Below are positions 44,835-54,736 of a DNA stretch of 64,000 nt, one piece after another. A program made the translations under genes and the position numbers. Where the stretch lies: assembly GCA_003667245.1 (NCBI GenBank), contig RCNN01000161.1:1-64000 (forward strand). Direction: 5' to 3'. The DNA is from Heterostelium multicystogenum. Taxonomy: Eukaryota > Evosea > Eumycetozoa > Acytosteliales > Acytosteliaceae. The notes under the pieces are model-generated. The model made no database searches and was not told the origin of the DNA. It worked only from the letters and a program-made list of their open reading frames with translations. Within the stretch, counting starts at the first letter, position 1. The number at the start of each line of letters is the position of its first letter.

Positions 44835-47089
44835 TTAAAATGATAATGAAATGGAAAAGGTTGTACCTGAAGCTAAGGTGATAGGTACATTTAGCTGTAG
44901 TGTTTGTTCGTTGTTGTTCGATGTAGTCAATGTAAATTGATTGGCGCTTGAAAAGCAATCGGTTAGTTCAATTGTAGTCTGCTGTGAATCCCAGTAGATG
45001 TCAAATAATGCGTTATTATATTGCAATGCATTTAACTTGAGTGAATCTGTGTTTGGTGGTAGCTGTGGATTAAAGAAGATCTCTTGTTGCTTGATTCTCA
45101 TTCCACTATATCCGAATATGACACCCTGTAAGAATCCACCGGCTCCAGTGATAAAGTTAATTGCACCACCAGATGGTGTTTCTGTCCACACCTGGAATGG
45201 AAGCTGTGCATTGGCATAAGATTGTGCCCAGGTCTCTTCTGCTTTGCTCTGGTTTCCTAGCTCCAGCCAGCTGACTGTGAACATGGAGTAGGTCATGGCA
45301 GGTCCGTTAGGATCGGTGACTTTCTGATAGTACTCAAGATCGTTACGACGTGTTTCCTCACTCATGTTGTACATAAGAGGGTATCCTAGAAGGATGACAT
45401 CTGCCTGCTTGATAGTCTGACCGTTGTATCCATCGTATTCTGGATGCCACTGACTAGCTTCATCGAATGGTATTTTGAGATTGTTAGCGATTGATTGCCA
45501 AAGCTCAGAAGGAATGCTGCTATCATTGACAATGGAAGCAGCTTCGATTGCCCATTCAAGAGAATACTTGGCTACAACATTGGTATAGACAGAGTTATTG
45601 ACACCAACTGCATATTCATCTGGTGGAATTACAACATTGATTTCATATAGTGGCTGAGAAGGAGTTGACAATGGTGAGAGAACAACTCTGCTGGCCCAAA
45701 ATTGGGCAATTCCCTTGATGGCATCATAGCCGGTTTGTGCCAACCATTCAGTGTCTCCAGTGATGTAGTAGTATTGTCTCATTGCGAATGAAATATCACC
45801 TGTAATATGCTGCTCCAAAAGACCAGTTGGTGCAATGGAAGGACAAGTTTCTGCACCAGAGAAGGCTGACTCCCATGGGAACATATATCCTGTCCAACCA
45901 TCTTCGTAACTTTGGGCTTTGATATGTGCTTCATTTAGTCGTTGAATTCTATATTCAAGAACGGTATTCACCGACAACTCTGGTTGAAATACAAGAATTG
46001 GAGGATACATCCAAGTTTCTGCATCCAAAAAAGTGTGACCATGGTAACTATTAGAAGCCAATGCACCAGGGGCCAAACTCCATGGCCAGTCCTGACGGAT
46101 GGACGAGTAAATATAGTAGTATGAGGAGTTTACAACTTGAGCTAACTCTAAATTTCCTCCAATCTCAACTCTTGAATTCCATATCTTTGACCATGCTGAG
46201 ATGTGAGAATCGAGAAGACTGCTTGCCAATGGATAATAGTTTTTATATATCTCATTGGCAATGTCAATAGCTCCACCATTTTCCTCAAGATTTGAAGTCA
46301 TCACTGTCATGAAGTAGTATGTTTGGACACTGTTTGCTGGGACTGTGATAAAACTTGGGACATTGGTGGTCACTATTGAAACAGAAGTAATAAATCCATT
46401 TTTAAGCTCTGGCTGGGTGATATTTGCAATGAACTGTGAAACTGGTTGACCACTTCCTCCACCGACTGAATATACATTGACATCGGAATTGGATAAATCT
46501 GAATAATCAATCGTTGCCAACTCCAAAAAGTAATTACTCGACTCCTGAGAATTGTCAACTGTTATCTCTTGAACCAGTATATTTCTTATAGATTGATGTG
46601 AATAATAGATTTGGTTGACAGTGGTTGTAAATAACTTCGAGGAGTACACACGAGTGTAAGTTGCATTCTCTAGATCTAATCCCGAATAGCTAAACTCAAG
46701 ATCAGACGAAGCTACTACTATCTCTTGGAAATTTGGTAGAGCAGCTCTGTGACTTGGGTTCGTCAGGGCGTCTGCACTACCACTATAAACACCAGCCATA
46801 TAAATTGGATTACCAACTCCGACCTGATATGAAACGAATCCATTTCCAACAGTTGCCATCAACTGTGGATTGGAAGGCTCAACATTGGTAGACAATAATT
46901 TTCCTTGGTTAACTCTGTCTACCCACCATTGTGGTTGAGCCTGGGCAATGACCTATCAAAAATAATAAAATTTAGGAATCAATACCAATATATTGTTTGG
47001 ACCTAACAAGTAACAAATAGATATCATATACATACATATACTAAAGATAAATAACAAATAAATATAATATACTTGATACCAGTAATCAT
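44835..47089 (-). CDS. Secreted GH65-family glycosidase (PGGHG/acid trehalase type)
   Basis: Exon 1 (47089-47042) encodes the signal peptide MITGIKYIIFICYLSL. After a GTATAT intron, exon 2 (46952-44835) begins VIAQAQPQWWVDRVNQGKLL. About 722 residues. GH65 hallmarks are: an N-terminal beta-sandwich with LMATVGNGFVSYQVG, the (alpha/alpha)6 barrel motif GHTFLDAETWMYPPIL, DGWTGYMFPWESAFSG, the catalytic-acid region INVVIPPDEYAVGVNNSVYT, HPEYDGYNGQTIKQADVILL, and a C-terminal beta domain. This fits the animal PGGHG (ATHL1) and acid trehalase branch, which hydrolyses alpha-glucosides such as trehalose or glucosylgalactosyl-hydroxylysine. Which of these applies here is not settled by sequence alone. 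Many N-glycosylation sites. No frame break. Confidence 0.88.
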
Positions 47090-47319
47090 TTTATTATTAT
47101 CTATATATCTATTCAATATTACAAAGTATAACAGAAATATAAAAGGTTTAAAGCTTAAGCTTTGATTCCAATAACAAACTAAATCATGATCTTTTTTTCA
47201 TTTATACAATTCCATCACTGAAATCCCAAAATGAGCAAAGATCAAACCAGGTTCCTTTTTTTTATCTTGATTTTAGGATTTTTTTTTTTTTTCGACCACC
47301 TTTCTAAACTTTTCAGGAT
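47090..47319. other. Intergenic stretch
   Basis: AT-rich upstream region of the GH65 gene; nothing recognised before the DUSE-like element at 47320. Confidence 0.4.
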
Positions 47320-47327
47320 ACCCATAA
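47320..47327 (+). promoter_or_regulatory. DUSE-like upstream element of the class I RNA
   Basis: ACCCATAA matches the Dictyostelium upstream sequence element (A/T)CCCA(T/C)AA found about 60-65 bases before many small ncRNA genes. The distance to the predicted RNA 5' end is 66 bases. Confidence 0.6.
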
Positions 47328-47385
47328 TATCAATCATCAAAGAATCCATGTTTTCTTTTAATTGAAAATATAATAATTTATAGCA

Positions 47386-47446
47386 AGATCTCCTTACAGC
47401 AATCTATAATTATAACCTTATTCCTTAAGACAAAAACCCGGGATCT
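47386..47446 (+). ncRNA. Dictyostelid class I small RNA
   Basis: CCTTACAGCAA (47392-47402) equals the 11-base motif I recall as conserved in class I RNAs. It follows a 5' stem strand AGATC (47386-47390), which pairs with GATCT (47442-47446) at the 3' end. The total of about 61 bases fits the 42-65-base class. A DUSE lies at the expected upstream distance. The element lies between the GH65 gene and the TRAX gene, outside any coding frame. Class I RNAs are abundant, developmentally regulated in D. discoideum and restricted to social amoebae. The exact ends are estimates. Confidence 0.72.
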
Positions 47447-47581
47447 GTCTAAATGACATTTATATTTTAATTATATTGCATGCGGGAGCTGTAATATTTT
47501 TCCAAAGCGCTTTCCGTGGCAAGTTAATCTATCCAATCCAACCAATAATAAAAATTGGACCTAGAATGTGCTATTGTTTAT

Positions 47582-48657
47582 TTAACATTGTTGTTCATTT
47601 TCATTTCCTAAACCTAACAAAAGATTACTATTTGGAAACTCAGAACCTCTAATTCTAATATTACAAGAGACTTTGATAGATGTCAAATTAGTAAAACGAA
47701 CGACAATAATAGTTGATTCAACATAAAATGCACTAATTACTTACTTTTTTCAGCTTTTTGTAAGTTCTGTTCGGTTACATTCATCTTTTGTTGGAGATCT
47801 TTGGTGAGGTGGAAAAACTTGAATCCATTGAATATCATCCTAATGAATGTGTTGACTCTAAAGCATTCGTTGTAGTCTTTGACATTTACGCAATTGGTTG
47901 TGTATCTCATGAGCTCGCCAGTCAAATCCGACAATCCCAACAAGTAATCTTCATTGGAAATGATGAAATTATTCAATGATTCCTATGAAAGAGTATTCAA
48001 GATTAGTCGAGGCTGATAACATGCACTCCTGACAAGCTAACTTTGTTTCTCAAACATACGATCTGTAATGAATCTTTAATAAATTGGTATATGAAATCCA
48101 GAGTGATCAATCTACCGTCGTATTTCAAATAGTAGTAGAACGACAATGCCTCAATGTATTCTTGTACACCAAAAGAGAATGATCTGTGATATTTCCAAAA
48201 TTCATCATTCTCCAACTCTTTCATGATCTGTAATATCAACTGATGCACCTTATCAAAGTCAGCCGAAGCCTGCTTCAAAAGAGATTCTCTATTCTCAAAA
48301 GGTGCACGCTGTAATAATGAAATGATCTTTTTGCTACTTGCAGTGACATCACGTGATACTTTTACAATCCTTTCTCTTTTATCATTCTTCAAAACATTTC
48401 ATTAGTGGTTGTCATAATTTGAAGTAACTATAATGCCATACACTTTCATTTAGTTGGTCTCTATACACTCTAAACAACTTAATAGTATCACTGACGTCAT
48501 CTGATTCCTGTTCAACCACTTTATTCTCATGACTTGATCTCTGATGATAGTTGTTTCTTTGGAATTTCTGTCTGCCACCAGCACCACCTCCACTACTTTC
48601 ACCTCCTTCAGAAGTTGTATCGTTTCCATTATTTTCACTGCTATTAAATCTTTTCAT
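47582..48657 (-). CDS. tsnax: Translin-associated protein X (TRAX), C3PO nuclease subunit
   Basis: Four exons: 48657-48442, 48386-48060, 47982-47745 and 47670-47582. The N-terminus is disordered, Ser/Gly/Asn-rich. Then come SDTIKLFRVYRDQLNE, ERIVKVSRDVTASSKKIISL, FGVQEYIEALSFYYYLK, DYLLGLSDLTGELMRYTTNC, VNTFIRMIFNGF and IRIRGSEFP, in the order of human TSNAX. The acidic residues of the C3PO ribonuclease site (the two Glu of QEYIEA, and the Asp and Glu of SDLTGEL) are all present, so catalysis should be retained. TRAX forms an octamer with translin that degrades RISC passenger strands and tRNA fragments. The introns are short with GTA donors, and the reading frame is intact. Confidence 0.88.
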
Positions 48658-49093
48658 TTCTATCTATATATCTATCTAACTATCTATCTATTATATTAAC
48701 ACAACTCTTCATCATCACCAATCAAGATAAATTAATCTTCAAAATCAAATTTAAATTTAAAAACTATTCTGAACATGACAGATTCTTTGCCAAATGAATG
48801 AGATCAACCACCACAAAATTTAGATATCTAAATTTCAAAGGTATTCCATGTGATGTTAATTATTTATTACTTCTATTTTTATTGGTAGATCGTATCCTAG
48901 CAGCACCCCCTAGCACCATTGACACCAACTAACAGATATTTCATTGAGGTTACCAACCATTTTAAATTTGTTTGGATTAAAAACAAAAAGTTAATTTCAT
49001 AAAAAAAACATTCAAAAAAAAAACGAACGAAAACATTAAGAGAGTTACCCTTTATAAATAAGCATATCATTGGTGATAGATAATCTTTAAACT
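48658..49093. other. Divergent promoter region
   Basis: About 435 bases between the starts of TRAX and the Pet127-like gene. AT-rich, with an ATCT microsatellite near 48660-48690. No gene seen. Confidence 0.5.
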
Positions 49094-51253
49094 ATGATAT
49101 CATCACTCAATGTCTGCAAACATGCTAGAGATAGCGTAACTCTACTTAGATACAGTAACAGCCGCTTAGCAAGTCGCACCTATTGTTCGACAACCAAAAG
49201 TAACCTAAACAATGCAACACACGATCATTTTGGCAATCATAGTCTTAGAGGAAAGAGAGTTGTAAAGAGATACTCAAATCATAACAAACCTGGAAGTTTT
49301 GGAAATCAACAACAACAGCAACAGCAACAACCACAAGAACTTCAACAACATGGACAGATAAATGCAGATACCTCCTCTGCAACTAAAGTGAGCCAAATGA
49401 TTGATAAATATGATAGTATACATCACCATGAATCCCAGCAAAAACAACAAACACAACAACAACATCATCATCAACATCAACCCCATCACCATCAACAAAA
49501 ACAACCAACATTTATACTACCTATACAACGACAAAAACAGAATCATGCATATATAGAACACAGTCACCATCAAGCTAATTCTCATTCAACTCCAATCGTT
49601 TTCGAAGAGCTACAAGCAAAATTCTTCAACAAAATAAATCCTGCCAACAACAGTGACAACAAGATAAGCGATAATACTAAAAGCACCAGTAGCCATGGAT
49701 ATAAAAGTACATTTTCACCAGATTCAATTCTTCATCCCATCACATTGACAAGCAGACCGGTTCAGACTGGTTTTCAAGAGTTGAAGATAAAAGACAGTCT
49801 GCAAGTCGTCAATGAGTTGGACTACTCCAAAATACCAAAGCTTGAACACGGACTGGATCGTGTCATCGTCGAGAAGGGTGTGCATCCAGTCAGTGACTTT
49901 GACGGTACACCTAAATTCACCAGATTCCTCTCTCAAATTCATGATTTCGATAGTTTGATTCTTCACAGCGGCTATATGATACCTTCGCAAGACAAGAATT
50001 TGCTCAATCATGCAAGAGAACACAATTGTAAATTTCTTTCATCAACCTCCTCAATCACTTCAGTTTTTAACAAAGCTTTACTTTGCATTGACAAAGAAAT
50101 ACAATGTCGATGTATCTGGATTCAGCTCACATTTACAGAGAACATCAAGCTTCACACCGCAATCACTCAAACCAATCTCTATCTTTTTGAACTACAATAA
50201 CTCTGTATGGGCAATTGACAACAACAGTGGAACCACACCAAAGAGCAATCAAATTCTTATGGACTTGGTAAGTAACAATTGTTTCACAGGCAAACATCCG
50301 ACCCATTCACGATTACTAATGCTTAATTTCTTATTATTAGGGACATTCTCTTGAAAAGATGTTGACTTTGAATGAAAATGAATTCAACGAGAAGCTACTC
50401 AAGTCAAAGAACTCGACTGCGCACGAATTCGATGATTCCTATGTATTCTCCAAGTTTGGCGATATCATGTACAGATCACAGATCGATTGCTACTCTGAAA
50501 AGCTTAAGGGAAAATCAAAGACATTCGATTTAAAGACAAGGGCAACTAGGATGATTCGTTTGAATTGTGCCGATCATGAAAGCTTCTTGGGTTACCATAT
50601 CAATCAAATTTTAGACGATGGCAACTCTGGTTCCTACGAGAAGGAGCTCTATGACATGTGCAGATCCGCTGCTATTAAGTACTCATTGCAAGCCAGAATA
50701 GGTAACATGGCCGGTATCTTTGTGTGCTACCACAACACCAAGCGTATCTTTGGATCGGAATTCTTGCCACTCGAGGATCTTGAGAACATTGTATTCTGGG
50801 GACGTCATCTTGCCGAGGGACACCTTCAACATCACCAACACACTGCTCAGCAAGATTCTTGGTGAGATAACTTCACATATGTCCACTCAATTCAGATATC
50901 GTCTCGTCTTTGAAGACCAAAGAAATTCCAATGATGATTATGCATTACTCATCTATGTCGAGGAGCTCTCTGTAACAGATGGATTCGAGCAACACTCATT
51001 CACTTACAAACACCGCAAAGAATACGAAATTCTCGAGTCCAAACAAATTGTCAACCCTGTGGCAATGTATGCACTGTCACTGCAAACTCAAGTCAACGGA
51101 TTCTCCACTTCAGGACCACTACACTACTCACCCAAGGATAGCCTTAAAGTATTTTATAAATTCAAAAAAGTTGAACTCCCAAGAGAAGACATTGTCATTA
51201 GTTATGCAAATGCTTTGAGAGCATCTGGTCTTTATCCAGAATTCCAAGAGTAA
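49094..51253 (+). CDS. Pet127-family mitochondrial RNA-processing protein
   Basis: Exon 1 49094-50267 and exon 2 50341-51253 (GTAAGT donor, TTATTAG acceptor). The Arg/Ser-rich N-terminus (HARDSVTLLRYSNSRLASR) looks mitochondrial. A Gln/His-rich linker follows (about residues 75-140). The Pet127 domain reads LDYSKIPKLEHG, KFLSSTSSITSV, ISIFLNYNNSVWAID, GHSLEKMLTL, FGDIMYRSQIDCYSEKLKG, TFDLKTRATRMIRLNC, YDMCRSAAIKYSLQARIGNM and GIFVCYHNTKRIFGSEFLPL. The Asp and DLK (SQID, FDLK) fit the PD-(D/E)XK nuclease core proposed for this family. Yeast Pet127 acts in 5' trimming and decay of mitochondrial RNA. Frame breaks near 50063 (T run) and 50803 (G run). Confidence 0.82.
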
Positions 51254-51663
51254 ACTTTTACCCCAACCCACCGATCAGACCAAAATATATCTTAATTACA
51301 ATATTTCAACCAATTCGATTCAAAATAAACCTATCACCACTACAATAGTTTTTGAGGGTGATATCACGAGATACCTTTTTGACGATAATGGAATCCGAAT
51401 CTGTTAGATGTAATTTATCCAGTGATCGAACATCATATATGGTAATAGTGATCGGAAAGGACTAAGATAGTTGCACTGTGGAGTATACTCATGAGGCATT
51501 TCTCAAATAATTTTGACATCAAATTTTTACTCAGCAACTGAGTAACGTTTTTTTTGTTTACGAAAAAATGAAATTGTTTTACAGTGTTTGAATTTTGTGT
51601 GGGAGGATCAGAAATCAAATCATTTTATTATCAAATTATCTAATATAATATATTGCTATAAAT
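51254..51663. other. Intergenic stretch
   Basis: AT-rich DNA with TATA-like sequence before the small gene at 51664. No gene seen. Confidence 0.45.
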
Positions 51664-52299
51664 ATGGTTGAACAATTCAAATTGAGATACCCACGTGGTT
51701 TCCATGCTTACCCATTCAACACTCACAAGCTCGAAGGTGCTGGTCTTCCAAAGGGTTACATCACTCTTATTGGTGTAGCTGCTACTTTGACTGCTGCTTT
51801 CCTCGTTTCAACTGGTGCTAGAGCCAACAAACGTATGTTTAACAGTAACACTAATAACTATACAGAGTACAGACTAGAGATATTCAAGATGTTAAAGCTA
51901 AAAGAAGATTAAAGATAAGAAACAACAACAACATCATCTGATAGATCTAGAGCAATGAAAAATGATTTACAATGAACCCACAACTACGCAACGATAAACA
52001 TTACAGAGATAAAGTAGCATTATTGATGTACAATCTATCGAATTATCAAATTATACAGTAGAATCAACAACACAATAATGATAGCTAGTTAATCAGTATA
52101 TTATAGCGACAGTAATAATAATCACCTCATACTCTATTATATGTTATTTGTGCAATAGATTTAAATACTGATAAACTAATGTGAAATTATCTTTTTAGGT
52201 CCACATGTTACACAAAATGCTGAATGGGAGGCTGCTACCATCAAGTATGCCCATGAAGTCAATGCTGATCCAATCTTCAGAATCCCACAAGAAAAGTAA
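51664..52299 (+). CDS. Small single-pass membrane protein, probably mitochondrial
   Basis: Exon 1 51664-51832 and exon 2 52199-52299 give 89 residues; the 366-base intron splits an Arg codon. The N-terminus is VEQFKLRYPRGFHAYPFNTH. One membrane helix spans about residues 33-50 (YITLIGVAATLTAAFLVSTG), followed by the soluble end QNAEWEAATIKYAHEVN then ADPIFRIPQEK. Codon use is strongly biased to C-ending codons, unlike most neighbours, suggesting high expression. Size, helix position and charge resemble accessory subunits of respiratory complexes, but I cannot assign a family. The intron is unusually long for this window, but I could not identify an RNA in it. Confidence 0.7.
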
Positions 52300-52650
52300 A
52301 TCACCATCATGTATGACATATCGAACCTATAGCCTTGCATTATAATAATAATTTAAATACAAATCAAAACAATACATTTTACATATAATATAATACATAA
52401 TGTTATATTGTTACAAACTACTACATCTTTCATGTTATTATTAAGCAAACTTAGTCTTTACAAAGTAGCAAAGTTAAATTTAATTAGGTACATGTTTGTT
52501 CGAATGAATATGCTTTATTATATTTTTAATATATATATTCATTAGGCTTTATTATTTAGTTGATCATAATCTATTAAGTGCAATTGGTATTTCTAGTTTT
52601 GTTACAGAATGTATCTCTTGATTATTTATATAAAATTATCTGATTATGTT

Positions 52651-54212
52651 TTACAAGATGATTTCATTACAGTAGTTTCTATCTAATTGTTTATGGGGCA
52701 TAACAATACAGTTAGAGACAATGATTTCACCGTTGGCTTGTGCTCCAGCACCAATAATGGTGATACCCTTTCTCTTATCTTGTGAGTAGAGGAATGGTGT
52801 GTAGTTTGGGAACACCTTCGATTCTTGCCCAAAATCCAATCTCACTTCTCCAACCTATGATACTATAAAGAATACAAGCACGATCCTGTTCATTATATTA
52901 ATTAATGTTTGTTCATATTGTAATCACATTTGAATTGATCGTCATACCTTAATTTCAGTTTCATCTAAAATGATAGAGTGGAAAATTCTAACTCCTTTTC
53001 CAACTTTGACATTTGGTCCGATATAAACATCTGGTCCAATCTTTGAAGTTGGGTCGACTTTAGCAGTTGGATGGATAATGACATTACCGATGATGTTATC
53101 TCCTTTTGCTAACAACTCTGGTTTGGTCTCTGCAAAATGATTTAAATATAATTCTTGACAATATACTGGTGAACTGTAGTTGATAATAAAGCTCTGTTAG
53201 ACATGTTTGATTGCACTTGAATAAGTATTTCGATAGATACCCTGCATTTTTAATTTGACGCCAGAATCCAACGTATGGGTAAACAACAATTGAGTCGGTA
53301 CCTGCCAATGGTACAAAGATATCTTGTTCCAATCTTAATCTTCCTTGTTCGAATCCTTTCTTTGTAATCTCTCTGATTGATTGTTTGTATAGATTGGTAC
53401 AAATTGTTAGTCGATTGTTCCTTTTAAAAATAGTTGAATGACACTAATAACCTACGGATAGCTATCTAATGTAACGTTTTGTAATGAGGCGTGGAGATCG
53501 TTGGTAGTCTTTGCCATCAAGTCAAAGAATGATGGTGAGATGCAATATACACCACAGTTAATCATATCGGATACGAATGTTTCTGGCTTTTCAGCATAGT
53601 GAATAAGTTCACCAGTGTTGTCATCACGAATCAAGCATCCATATTGGTTGGCGTACTCTTTTTGAATACGAGTGCCCATGATAGTGCAGATACGGTTGTG
53701 TTTAATGTGGAAACTTAATAGATCCTCCAATGGGAATGCACAACAGATATCAGAGTGCAATACAAACAAATAGTCTGGATTACCTGTAAGAATTTGATCA
53801 CGATATCTACTCAATCCACCTGCAGTACCCAATACCTTTACTTCATTTATATATCTTAATAAGTATTGAATGAGTGATTTAGATGATGATGATATTATTG
53901 TTGTTAGTCGGGATGTCTGATTATTTGCTTGTATTTCATGTGAATGGCGATGATTAGGACATACCTGATTGGAACATTCAATTCCTTCTTTGTCTGCTCA
54001 ATGAAGCCAGACAGCTGATTCTCTGGGAAGAAACCCAAAAGGATGACTTCAGTGATGCCCTTTACTCTGGAGCATGCTTCGATGTGGTGATAGATCATTG
54101 GCTTGCCAGCGATTGGGAACAGCAACTTGGGGACATCATCCAAAGATAATGGACGGAATCTAGTTCCCTTGCTTGGACCACCAACTAAAATGACTGCTTT
54201 AACACCTCCCAT
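52651..54212 (-). CDS. gmppA: GDP-mannose pyrophosphorylase A (mannose-1-phosphate guanylyltransferase alpha)
   Basis: Exons 54212-53965, 53854-53456, 53420-53241, 53129-52948 and 52854-52651. Nucleotidyltransferase domain: [71 protein letters not shown] and [20 protein letters not shown]. The left-handed beta-helix follows ([36 protein letters not shown]), ending [17 protein letters not shown] as in GMPPA. GMPPA is a regulatory homologue of GMPPB in GDP-mannose synthesis, needed for N-glycans and GPI anchors. Exons 2/3 and 3/4 join one base out of frame beside short runs, so those boundaries or the sequence are slightly wrong. It lies convergent to the small gene at 51664. Confidence 0.9.
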
Positions 54213-54736
54213 GGTTCTAATATGACAACAACAAAAACAACAACAATAACAACACTGACTTTAAAATAAATTGATATCAATCTTTCAATTTATTTAATTA
54301 TAAAATAAAAAAAAGACAGAAATTTATTATCAATTTTTCTGAGTCAAGGTGTGAACTTTGACAATCTACAAACAAAATTAAAATTAAATTAATAATCAAT
54401 AATAATAATCTCATTAAATTTAAATATTATTAATACCATTGATACAAAGAAAGATAGTTATATTTATTATCTACCTATCTATCTATAGTTGTTTAAAATA
54501 AGTATACAATTGTTTGATTTATTTCTATTGTTTTGCTTGTTATGTTTGTTTGATTATTGTCATTTGATTGTTAATTTAATTTGTTTGTTGTGTCGTTGTT
54601 CCTAACTATTACATAACTTGTTGGTTTGCCGGACTCAAGCAATACATATATTATATTGCATTTGTCTTGCAGCTCTTGTTGGTTTGCTGTTTTTTTAAAT
54701 AAATATAGTTGTTTTAGATTTATATCTTCTTTATCA
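54213..54736. other. Intergenic stretch
   Basis: AT-rich DNA upstream of gmppA and downstream of the HPS5-like gene. A second frame (54571-54770) could extend the HPS5-like C-terminus if the AAAAAA run near 54742 has an indel. Confidence 0.45.
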
